This document shows, piece after piece, positions 1 to 7,143 of a stretch of DNA of 13,880 bases (positions within the stretch are counted from its first letter, which is position 1; every line of letters begins with the position of its first letter). Source of the DNA: Deltaproteobacteria bacterium (GTDB lineage Bacteria > Myxococcota_A > UBA9042 > DTJE01); the NCBI GenBank assembly GCA_013151875.1, contig JAADHL010000256.1, forward strand, positions 1-13,880. Direction: 5' to 3'. Position numbers and translations under genes: made by a program. The notes beneath the pieces are model-generated. The model did no database searches and had not been told where the DNA came from. It saw nothing but the letters and a program-made list of their open reading frames with translations.

Positions 1-1
1 C

Positions 2-361
2 AGAAAGGCCGCGTTGTGGATGATTGTCGCCAGACTGATCGACATCCTGGAGGTGTGGATGCTGTTGGCGGTCCTGATGCCTTCTGAAAAGAGCGCCTTT
101 TTCCTGCTGATACTTGCGTTCGTTTCCCAGACGACCACGCAGTTGATCAACTGGATGCTCTCGATTGTTCCGGGACGTGTGGGCATTACCGAGGGTGGAC
201 TGACCTTGCTGTTCGACCTTTTGAAACTGGATCCCCTCGCAGGGTTTTCAATGGAGGTCATCAGGCGCATGCGGATGCTTCTTACCGTGGCGGTAGGCCT
301 GATACTGGGGCTGTTCGTGATGCACGGGAAAAAGGCCGGACACTCCACCCCAGCCGACTGA
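2..361 (+). CDS. Flippase-like / lysylphosphatidylglycerol synthase TM-region family protein, C-terminal fragment
   Basis: The reading frame is already open at base 2, so the gene starts left of the window; 119 residues and the TGA stop are visible. The fragment has hydrophobic membrane segments around visible residues 12-24, 29-50 and 92-107. Between them is the segment PGRVGITEGG, followed by a hydrophobic amphipathic stretch. This P-G-x-x-G-x-x-E-G arrangement near the C-terminus is typical of the UPF0104 / lysylphosphatidylglycerol-synthase TM family, whose members are inner-membrane proteins often associated with lipid translocation or lipid modification. The soluble synthetase domain of MprF would lie elsewhere and is not visible, so lysyl transfer cannot be claimed. 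The gene ends 10 bases from the end of the opposing phosphodiesterase gene. Substrate unknown; family assignment fairly confident, function not. Confidence 0.72.
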   Translation, partial: RKAALWMIVARLIDILEVWMLLAVLMPSEKSAFFLLILAFVSQTTTQLINWMLSIVPGRVGITEGGLTLLFDLLKLDPLAGFSMEVIRRMRMLLTVAVGLILGLFVMHGKKAGHSTPAD

Positions 362-371
362 ACGAAAAACT

Positions 372-1802
372 CTACGCCCGGCTGGAGCCTTCAACGCCGG
401 CGGGAACGGGACGCCCCATCAACGCCGCAAGGGTCGGATAGACGTCCACCGTCCGCATCGGTCCCTCGGCCAACGGGACGTTGGTCAGTACGGTGACCTG
501 GGCGTGTTCCCGGTGGAGCGCGCCGTGAGACCCTGCCGCCTCCTGATACTCCCACCAGTCCCGCAGGTCGTAGCCTAGAGTGGCGTTGACGATCAGGTCG
601 CCAGATCGCGGGGAACGCATCAACGTGGCCAGCGAAACCGGCGCGTCGGGGTAATCCGTGTCGAACGTGGCCCGAAGCACCTCTTCAAATGACATGCGCC
701 CACCTAGGTCCGCGTATCCGAAAGGCTCGCCTTCCAGGGCCTCGTACTCGATGAATCCTTTCCCGTCCTTCCCCCTATCCTCGCGGAGTCTGGCGCGTCC
801 CTGCTTCCCCAGGACGACAATCCAACCATCGGCATCACGCCAAGCCAGACTGTCGATCGCATCCTCCTTGATCAGGTCTTTGATCAGGTCCTGGTACCTG
901 GCCTCGCCGAGGTCCGGTCGCCCTTCGGTCCAGCCGCGGCCCTTGAAATGGACGTTTGCCATGCCGTTTCCGGAGGGAAAGACCACGTTTTCGATCCCGG
1001 TCAGGGGCGTGATGAAACGTTTGTAGATCATCGTCGGCCCCAGACGTGATGAAATAAAGCGATCCAGCGGGAAATGGGTGTGCGTGCGGCTTTGTCCATG
1101 ATCGCTCGCAACCATCACCACCGTGCGATCCGCCTCGCCTCGCCGGGAGAGTCGGTCGAACAGTTTTCCCACCATGCGGTCCAGGTTGAGGTAGGCGTCC
1201 CGAACCTCTTTGCTGGTGGGACCGAACAGGTGGCCCATTTCGTCGGCGGAGGGGAACACTGCAAAGATCATCGAGGCGCCGGATTCCACCGCCAGATCGA
1301 GCTTGACCTCTGCGTCGCGGTCGCATTGAAGCCAGTCCTTGGTGATGAGCCCCCTGACAAAAGACGCCGCCTTGGTCCAGCGTGTCAGCAACGCACTCCC
1401 GGGCAGACCCCTCGTGTACCATCCGAATACGATCGCCGCGTCCGGCCATACGTCCGCCAGGGTCGGGGTGTCAGGGGCCACGTCCGAGTTCATCTTTTCG
1501 ATCTTGAAGGGGCCAAGGTAGGTCCTGAACCCGCCGATGCCCAACCGACTTCGACCGTATGCCTGGCGGTCGAACCAGTAGATGCCCGGCACATTCAGCG
1601 TGCCCGGGTGGCACCCCGTCATAAAGGCCAGGTGCGCCGGCCCCGACACGGTTGGGTACGCGGCCACGGCGGTACGGAGCTTTCCCTCCGGCAGCAGGTG
1701 CTTCAGCAGGTTCGGCAACAGTCCGGCGTCCAGCATTTCCTGGAATACATCGGGACGCGCGCCGTCAAAGAGGATGAAAATGCCTCGATCAAATGGCTTC
1801 AT
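372..1802 (-). CDS. Alkaline-phosphatase-superfamily protein (type I phosphodiesterase/nucleotide pyrophosphatase-like)
   Basis: 476 residues, the usual size for a single-domain NPP-type enzyme. The two-zinc site of the superfamily can be traced: D13 in ILFDGARPD, a nucleophile Thr/Ser in YPTVSGPAH (T51 or S53), D187 and H191 in SADEMGHLFGP, D234-H235 in ASDHGQS, and a C-terminal histidine in the SHGALHREH stretch (H426 most likely, H430 or H433 possible). These enzymes hydrolyse phosphate mono- or diesters; substrate here is not readable. No signal peptide is visible: the N-terminus MKPFDRGIFILFDG enters the first core strand directly, so a cytoplasmic location is likely unless export is non-classical. 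The start is preceded by GGAAGGG about 11 bases upstream. It lies 48 bases downstream of the RND transporter on the same strand and is probably co-transcribed with it, which suggests a role in handling a phosphorylated envelope lipid or headgroup (inference). Confidence 0.85.
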   Translation of the reverse strand: MKPFDRGIFILFDGARPDVFQEMLDAGLLPNLLKHLLPEGKLRTAVAAYPTVSGPAHLAFMTGCHPGTLNVPGIYWFDRQAYGRSRLGIGGFRTYLGPFKIEKMNSDVAPDTPTLADVWPDAAIVFGWYTRGLPGSALLTRWTKAASFVRGLITKDWLQCDRDAEVKLDLAVESGASMIFAVFPSADEMGHLFGPTSKEVRDAYLNLDRMVGKLFDRLSRRGEADRTVVMVASDHGQSRTHTHFPLDRFISSRLGPTMIYKRFITPLTGIENVVFPSGNGMANVHFKGRGWTEGRPDLGEARYQDLIKDLIKEDAIDSLAWRDADGWIVVLGKQGRARLREDRGKDGKGFIEYEALEGEPFGYADLGGRMSFEEVLRATFDTDYPDAPVSLATLMRSPRSGDLIVNATLGYDLRDWWEYQEAAGSHGALHREHAQVTVLTNVPLAEGPMRTVDVYPTLAALMGRPVPAGVEGSSRA

Positions 1803-1850
1803 ATTTATGTTTTCCCTTCCAGAACAACAGCCAATCGGGATGATACCACT

Positions 1851-4289
1851 TTAGTTGTGCGTGGCCGACGTCCGCACGATGAGGGCGGTCATGACCAGTT
1901 CGGCCGCGGCCAGACATGTGAATTCCCCGATGTCCGCCAGGATGCCGAAACTCTGCAGCGCCATGTTGGTGGAGGTGATGAGCGTCGCGTACCCGATGAT
2001 GGTGGTCATTGAAGTGGCCACCACGGCGCCTCCGGTGGACTGGATCACGTCGCGGATACGTCCCGCCCCTTCCTGTCGATATCTGGCGTAGATATTGGCG
2101 CCGTAATCCACCCCGATGCCAAGGGTAATGGGGATTACCACGAAATTCAGGAAATTCAATTTCATGTCGAACAGGGCCGCCGCTCCCAGCATCCACAAAG
2201 ACCCCAGGCCCACGGAAGACAGCACTATCAGTATGGCCCGAGGTCTCCTGAAGGCCACGATCAACAGCAACAGGACTCCCACCATGGCGGCGACGGACAC
2301 CACCACGCCGTCGTGCACGATGGCGGCCAGCATGTCCGCGAACACCATGGCCTGACCGACGGCCAGCAATGGCTTGCCGTCCACCCGCAATCCCCTCAGA
2401 AAGGCCGAAAATTTCAGCAGGTATCGTCCGTCCAGCAGACTCTCGCCGGGTTTGGAGTATGCATAGATGATGCGCCCCCTGGTTCCGTCCACCTCGGTGA
2501 ATGGACGGGCCACGACCTCGGGCGCGTCGTCCACGGTCAAGGCGCGCAGGTCGTCCGGCGGCCGGTATTCCAGTACGGTCTTTCGGTCCTTCGCGTCCAG
2601 GAAGTCGAGTTTCCGGTCGACCAGATCGCGGATCTCGCCCAGCACCTCGAGTTTTTCCTTCTGTGACTTGGGCAGGAAATTGAGCAGGGTCTTGACGTCG
2701 CCGATCAGATAGCGCGAGTCGCGGGCCTCCCGTATGGTTTTTTCAATACGCGGGACCTCGTCCAGGGAGTTCGCGAGGATGGGCGTTGGCGATGGAGGGA
2801 GGTCGAACATGGTGTCCACGCGGTGGGACAGCCGGGCGGAACCCCGTTCGGCCCCCTCGCGATTTCGCAACTTGTGGAAGTCGTACTCGAAGGGGTCGAA
2901 CGAGTACGGGATGATGGGGAGGACCGAGGCCGCAGACAGGACCAGCGCCGACAAAAGGATCCACCGGGAATGACGGACCACCAGGTCCCCTGCGGCGGTG
3001 GATATAGGGTGCCGTTTTCCGATCTTTCGGGTTCCGAGCGGGCGGAACCTATGGATCACGGTGATGAGGGCCGGGCCCACTGCGAACGAGGACAACCAGC
3101 AGGCCATCATGCCCACGCCGCCGATGATTCCGAACTGCCGAAAGCCACGGAATCCAGCGAACACCAGGGACCCGTAGGCGATGGACGCGGCGGCCGCGGC
3201 GACCAGGGTGCCCCTGAATGATCCGCTTACGGCGATATGCAGGGACGTGTCCAGGCTGTCCGGACCGCGTTCGCGGACCTCTTCATAAAAACGGGCCGCC
3301 ATCATGATCATGAAGTTGATGCCGTTGCCCGCCACGATGGACGTAAGAAACGCGGTGGCGGAGTTCAGGTAGCCGATGCTCCAGTAGGCCACCGCAAAGG
3401 CCACGGCCAGGCCCAGGAGCATGGGCATACCTATCAGCAGAACGGATCGCAGGCTTCGGTAGTAGACAACGATCACGCCCAGGATCAGGACCAGCGCAAG
3501 GACCCCGATGAACCGCATGTCCGAGGCGAGCGCGTCGCGTTCCTCGATTCCGGTTTCCACCTCGCCCGTGTATCCGATCTTCATGTCCGGGGCGTATCGG
3601 CTGGGATTCAGGGTCCGAACCTCGGCTTTGACTGCATTGACCAGTTCACTCGACGCCTCATAGGAACTGATCGTTGACGGCGGCCGCAGGAAAATGGCAA
3701 GGAGGGTCCGATCCGGGGTGACGTAGTATCCTTTGGGATACCGTTCCTGTTCCTTGGTCTTTTTTTCGTATTTCCGCTTCAGTTCATCGAGCCGGAGATC
3801 GGTTTTTTGCGGTTCTTCTTCGTCCAGGGACTCTATTACACTGGCCTGGGTCTCTTCATGGATCCTCTTTTTCAACCGGTCCCGAAAGTCCTCCAGGTCC
3901 TGGAGGCTTGCGTAAAGCCATTTGTTTCTTTCGTAGAAATCGGTCAACTCTTTGAGATTGTAGTCAATGTACCGAATCTGGTCCTTCGGGAAGCGCCGCA
4001 GACGTTTGACCAGGTCGTCCGCGAATTTCATCGATGCATCGAGGTCGGAGGCCTCAACGGTCACGGTCAGGGTCCGAAATGACGCGACCCGTTTTTTCAT
4101 GTGTTCGAGGTTCTTGACCGCCGGCGAATCCGTGGGAAGCAACTCCACGAAGTTGCTTTTCAAGTCCAATTGCATCGCGGAAAGCACCGACGCCCAGAAA
4201 ATCAGCGTGGCGATTCCGATGATTCGCCATGGATGGCTGATGGACAGGTCCACCCAGCGCCGCAGAATGTCGTTGCCCCGAATTTTCAT
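1851..4289 (-). CDS. MMPL/RND-superfamily transporter (HpnN-like lipid exporter family)
   Basis: 812 residues with the classical duplicated RND plan. TM1 is at about 20-40, a large extracytoplasmic domain at 41-255, a TM2-6 bundle at 256-413, and TM7 at about 442-461. A second extracytoplasmic domain spans 462-655 and a TM8-12 bundle 656-806. The first domain contains a charged, probably coiled-coil stretch near 120-185. The TM10 motif GIGVDYGANIY carries the family's Asp (D728); the matching TM4 motif reads GNGINFMIMM, with N325-F326 where Asp-Tyr would be expected. Single-chain RND proteins of this size include MmpL-like and hopanoid-associated HpnN exporters, which move lipids across or out of the inner membrane using the proton gradient. 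No hopanoid genes are visible, so the cargo is undetermined. No Shine-Dalgarno precedes the ATG; a -10-like TATACT ends 7 bases before it. It is 79 bases downstream of clpB and 48 bases upstream of the phosphodiesterase gene. Confidence 0.88.
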   Translation of the reverse strand: MKIRGNDILRRWVDLSISHPWRIIGIATLIFWASVLSAMQLDLKSNFVELLPTDSPAVKNLEHMKKRVASFRTLTVTVEASDLDASMKFADDLVKRLRRFPKDQIRYIDYNLKELTDFYERNKWLYASLQDLEDFRDRLKKRIHEETQASVIESLDEEEPQKTDLRLDELKRKYEKKTKEQERYPKGYYVTPDRTLLAIFLRPPSTISSYEASSELVNAVKAEVRTLNPSRYAPDMKIGYTGEVETGIEERDALASDMRFIGVLALVLILGVIVVYYRSLRSVLLIGMPMLLGLAVAFAVAYWSIGYLNSATAFLTSIVAGNGINFMIMMAARFYEEVRERGPDSLDTSLHIAVSGSFRGTLVAAAAASIAYGSLVFAGFRGFRQFGIIGGVGMMACWLSSFAVGPALITVIHRFRPLGTRKIGKRHPISTAAGDLVVRHSRWILLSALVLSAASVLPIIPYSFDPFEYDFHKLRNREGAERGSARLSHRVDTMFDLPPSPTPILANSLDEVPRIEKTIREARDSRYLIGDVKTLLNFLPKSQKEKLEVLGEIRDLVDRKLDFLDAKDRKTVLEYRPPDDLRALTVDDAPEVVARPFTEVDGTRGRIIYAYSKPGESLLDGRYLLKFSAFLRGLRVDGKPLLAVGQAMVFADMLAAIVHDGVVVSVAAMVGVLLLLIVAFRRPRAILIVLSSVGLGSLWMLGAAALFDMKLNFLNFVVIPITLGIGVDYGANIYARYRQEGAGRIRDVIQSTGGAVVATSMTTIIGYATLITSTNMALQSFGILADIGEFTCLAAAELVMTALIVRTSATHN

Positions 4290-4296
4290 GGGGTGC

Positions 4297-4325
4297 AGTA
4301 TAGAGGAAGAACGAAAGAGGGTGAA
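4297..4325 (-). promoter_or_regulatory. Candidate promoter of the RND transporter gene
   Basis: Read on the minus strand, TTCACC (4325-4320) is followed after 17 bases by TATACT (4302-4297). This matches 4/6 and 5/6 of the sigma-70 hexamers. Transcription would begin about one base before the ATG at 4289, giving an essentially leaderless message. This agrees with the lack of any purine-rich ribosome site upstream. Hexamer matches alone are weak evidence. Confidence 0.4.
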
Positions 4326-4368
4326 AGGAAAGCGTCAGCCCCGCGTTGGTTCAAGGCGCGCCAGGCGT

Positions 4369-6960
4369 CTACTCAAACACCAGTCCGTCCGGGCCGGCAT
4401 CGACCTTGATTTCGGAGCCCTCACCGAAGCGGCCCTCCAGAATGGCCTCGGCCAAGGGGTTCAGGAGGCGTTTCTCGATCACCCTGCGCAGCGGCCTGGC
4501 CCCGTATGCCGGGTCGTAGCCCTCGCGGGCCAGGTAGGATCTGGCGGCGTCGCTCATGTCCAGCGTGATGTGCCGGTCGGCAAGCCGCGCGCGCACCCTC
4601 TCCATCTGGATGTCCACGATGCGTCCGAGGTCCTCCTGGGTAAGGTTGTTGAACAGGATTGTCTCGTCCACCCGGTTCAGGAACTCGGGCCTGAAAGCGC
4701 CCTTGAGTTCGTCCATGACCCTTTCCCTGAGCGCTCGTCTCGCCTGGTCGTCGGCCTCGCCCCGGGCAGCGAACTCGCTGATGAACTGGCTGCCGACGTT
4801 GGACGTCATCACGATGATGGAGTTCTTGAAATCGACGGTGCGACCCAGCCCATCGGTCATGCGCCCATCGTCCATCACCTGCAGCAGGACATTGAAGACG
4901 TCAGGATGGGCCTTTTCGATCTCGTCCAGCAGGACGACGCAATACGGCCGACGTCTGACCGCCTCGGTAAGCTGTCCGCCTTCGTCGTGACCCACGTACC
5001 CCGGAGGAGCGCCGATCAGCCTCGACACAGAGTGTTTCTCCATGTATTCGCTCATGTCGATGCGGACCATGGCCTCTTCGTCGTCGAACAGGAACCCGGC
5101 CAGGGCGCGGACCAGTTCGGTCTTGCCCACGCCGGTCGGGCCCAGGAACAGGAAGGTGCCGATCGGCTGGGACTCGTCCGACAGCCCGGCGCGCGACCTG
5201 CGCACCGCGTTCGCCACCGCCTCTATGGCCTCTTCCTGGTGCACGACCCTGGCGCCCAGTTCCTCTTCCATCCGCCTCAGCCTGGCCTGCTCGCCCTCCA
5301 GCATCCTGGCCACCGGGATCCCGGTCCAGGTAGAGACGACCCTGGCCACGTCCTCCTCATCCACTTCTTCCTTGAGCATTTTGCGGTCCTTCTGGACCTC
5401 GGCCAGCTTTGCAGTCAGCCGCTCAATCTCCTGCCCGATCTCGGGCACCCTGCCGTGCTTGAGGCGCGCCGCGGCCTCCCAGTCCTGGCGCTGCTCGGCC
5501 ATCTCTTCTTCGTGACGCAGCGTCTCCAGTTCCTCCTTCAACGAGCGGATGGAGGACAGCACGTCTTTTTCGGCCTGCCAGTGCGCCCTCAGCGCCGCCG
5601 CCTCCTCGTTAAGGTTCGCGATCTCGGATTCGCAGGCCTTGAGCCTTTCAGCCGCCCCTTTGCCTTTCTCCCTGGACAGGGCCTGTCGTTCGATCTCGAG
5701 CTGCGCGATGCGGCGCTGTACGTCGTCCACGTCGGAGGGCACCGAGTCGATCTCCATGCGCAGGCGGCTGGCCGCTTCATCGATCAGGTCGATGGCCTTG
5801 TCGGGGAGGTTGCGGTCCGTGATGTAGCGTTTCGACAGGGTGGCCGCGGCCACCAGGGCCGCGTCCCTGATTTGGACGCCATGATGGATTTCGTATCTTT
5901 CGCGCAGGCCCCGCAGGATCGAGATGGTGTCCTCCACGCTGGGCTCGCCCACGAACACCGGCTGGAACCTGCGTTCCAGGGCAGCGTCTTTTTCAATGGA
6001 CCCGCGGTATTCCTTCAGCGTGGTGGCGCCAACGCAGTGCAGGAGGCCGCGCGCCAGGGCCGGCTTCAGCATGTTGCCTGCGTCCATGGCCCCTTCCGCG
6101 CCCCCAGCGCCCACCATCGTATGCAGTTCGTCGATGAACAGGATGATCTCGCCGTCCGAGCGCTCGATCTCCTTGAGCACCGCCTTGAGCCGGTCCTCGA
6201 ACTCGCCCCGGTATTTGGTGCCCGCGACCAGTGAACCCAGGTCCAGGGCGACCACGCGCTTGTCGCGCAGGGTCTCCGGCACGTCTCCCTTCACGATGCG
6301 CTGGGCCAGACCCTCTACTATCGCCGTCTTGCCCACTCCGGCCTCGCCGATGAGCACCGGGTTGTTCTTTTGACGTCTCGACAGCACCTGGATGACCCTG
6401 CGGACCTCTTCGTCCCGGCCGATGACGGGGTCAAGGCGGCCCTGGCGGGCGCCCGCGGTCAGGTCGATGGAATATTTTTCCAGCGATTGATAGCGTTCTT
6501 CCGCGTCCTGGTCGGTGATGCGCACTCCGCCGCGCACGTCCTTGAGCGCGATCAGAAAACGGTCGCGGGCCACGCCGGCCTCTTTCAGGATGCGCGCCGC
6601 CGCCCCGTCCTTCGAACCCAGCATCGCCAGGAAGATATGCTCGGTACTGACGTAGTCGTCCTTGAAGGCGCGGGCCTCCTTTTCGGCAAGAGGCAGAAGG
6701 TCCATGAATGCCCGCCCCGGCACGGTGTTGCCGCCCTGGGCCCTTGGAAGACCCGCGAGGGCCGTGTCCGTCGCGTCCAGTAGGATCCTGGGATCCGCCT
6801 CCATCTTTTTGAGCACATTGGGGACCACGCCGCCCTGGTCCTGAAGGATCGCCTTCAGAAGATGCTCCGGGGTCACCTCGGGGTTGCCGCTTTCCCGCGC
6901 GAACGTCGCGGCCGCTTCGATTGCCTCGCGCGCCTTTGTCGTGAACTGATCCAGCCTCAT
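4369..6960 (-). CDS. clpB: ClpB ATP-dependent disaggregase
   Basis: 863 residues from the ATG at 6960, matching the usual ClpB length of about 860. The frame stays open upstream to 7041, but 6960 is chosen because MRLDQFTTKA is the canonical ClpB N-terminus and GGAGG (6970-6966) lies five bases before it. The Clp N domain is about 1-145. AAA-1 has Walker A GEAGVGKT (205-212), Walker B IILFIDE (272-278), pore tyrosine Y250 and Arg-finger candidates R330/R331. The long coiled-coil middle domain is about 405-530, which separates ClpB from ClpA and ClpC. AAA-2 has Walker A GPTGVGKT (607-614), Walker B VVLLDE (675-680), pore loop GYVG (Y655), sensor-1 N721 and sensor-2 GARPLRR (R822). Every catalytic element is intact. 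ClpB works in the cytoplasm with DnaK to rescue heat-aggregated proteins. It heads the minus-strand block; the RND gene follows after 79 bases but seems to have its own promoter. Confidence 0.98.
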   Translation of the reverse strand: MRLDQFTTKAREAIEAAATFARESGNPEVTPEHLLKAILQDQGGVVPNVLKKMEADPRILLDATDTALAGLPRAQGGNTVPGRAFMDLLPLAEKEARAFKDDYVSTEHIFLAMLGSKDGAAARILKEAGVARDRFLIALKDVRGGVRITDQDAEERYQSLEKYSIDLTAGARQGRLDPVIGRDEEVRRVIQVLSRRQKNNPVLIGEAGVGKTAIVEGLAQRIVKGDVPETLRDKRVVALDLGSLVAGTKYRGEFEDRLKAVLKEIERSDGEIILFIDELHTMVGAGGAEGAMDAGNMLKPALARGLLHCVGATTLKEYRGSIEKDAALERRFQPVFVGEPSVEDTISILRGLRERYEIHHGVQIRDAALVAAATLSKRYITDRNLPDKAIDLIDEAASRLRMEIDSVPSDVDDVQRRIAQLEIERQALSREKGKGAAERLKACESEIANLNEEAAALRAHWQAEKDVLSSIRSLKEELETLRHEEEMAEQRQDWEAAARLKHGRVPEIGQEIERLTAKLAEVQKDRKMLKEEVDEEDVARVVSTWTGIPVARMLEGEQARLRRMEEELGARVVHQEEAIEAVANAVRRSRAGLSDESQPIGTFLFLGPTGVGKTELVRALAGFLFDDEEAMVRIDMSEYMEKHSVSRLIGAPPGYVGHDEGGQLTEAVRRRPYCVVLLDEIEKAHPDVFNVLLQVMDDGRMTDGLGRTVDFKNSIIVMTSNVGSQFISEFAARGEADDQARRALRERVMDELKGAFRPEFLNRVDETILFNNLTQEDLGRIVDIQMERVRARLADRHITLDMSDAARSYLAREGYDPAYGARPLRRVIEKRLLNPLAEAILEGRFGEGSEIKVDAGPDGLVFE

Positions 6961-6965
6961 TTTTT

Positions 6966-6970
6966 CCTCC
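6966..6970 (-). promoter_or_regulatory. Ribosome binding site deciding the clpB start
   Basis: The minus strand reads GGAGGAAAAAATG, a consensus Shine-Dalgarno with a five-base spacer to the ATG at 6960. The upstream in-frame ATG at 7041 and the one at 6972 (Met-Glu-Glu-Lys-Met) lack such a site, and the extra 27 residues do not resemble a ClpB N-domain. The 863-residue product is therefore preferred. Confidence 0.85.
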
Positions 6971-6985
6971 ATCGAGACTGGAACA

Positions 6986-7014
6986 GAATGTGCATACTTG
7001 TCGCTTGGCGCAAG
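6986..7014 (-). promoter_or_regulatory. Sigma-32-like heat-shock promoter candidate for clpB
   Basis: On the minus strand, CCCCCTTGCGC (core CTTGCGC at 7014-7008) is followed after 14 bases by GCACATTC (6993-6986). The heat-shock consensus is roughly CTTGAAA, 13-17 bases, CCCCATNT, so the -35 is good and the -10 partial (about 5 of 8). Transcription would start near 6979, leaving a leader of about 19 bases that holds the GGAGG site. The position fits a heat-shock chaperone gene. No CIRCE inverted repeat was seen in 6961-7143. Confidence 0.42.
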
Positions 7015-7107
7015 GGGGCGGGATCTCAGGCGGGGATGCATGGCCGAACCGGCGCTGCCGAAAGGGCCGCATTGGGTCCGCGTTGCAAGCCCGGCGCTTT
7101 CCGACCA

Positions 7108-7137
7108 TTGGCCGTCACGCCCCCGTTGTGCTAGAAA
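7108..7137 (+). promoter_or_regulatory. Candidate promoter of the PEGA-domain gene
   Basis: TTGGCC (7108-7113) and TAGAAA (7132-7137) are separated by 18 bases, each matching 4/6 of the sigma-70 hexamers. Six bases then separate the -10 from the ATG at 7144, so the predicted +1 coincides with the A of the start codon. There is no Shine-Dalgarno sequence before this ATG, consistent with leaderless initiation. It lies in the 183-base divergent region shared with clpB. Confidence 0.35.
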
Positions 7138-7143
7138 CGCGGC

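Noticed and set aside
362..410. Possible bidirectional terminator between the converging genes
   Set aside because: GC-rich half-palindromes near 377-410 do not pair cleanly, lie inside the phosphodiesterase coding region and lack a T-run.
1074..2012. Plus-strand open frame of 312 codons
   Set aside because: It crosses the phosphodiesterase/RND boundary on the opposite strand and encodes no recognisable motif; a high-GC shadow frame.
4290..4368. Possible intrinsic terminator after clpB
   Set aside because: GGCGCGCC is a short palindrome, but no stable stem followed by a T-run could be found in this spacer.
3967..6234. Plus-strand open frame of 755 codons
   Set aside because: It is antisense to clpB and to the start of the RND gene, both unmistakable; its translation is low-complexity Gln/His/Arg/Leu with no recognisable domain.
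6961..7041. N-terminal extension of ClpB by 27 residues (ATG at 7041)
   Set aside because: The 6960 start has a consensus GGAGG site and the canonical MRLD N-terminus; the extension would also cover the putative promoter.
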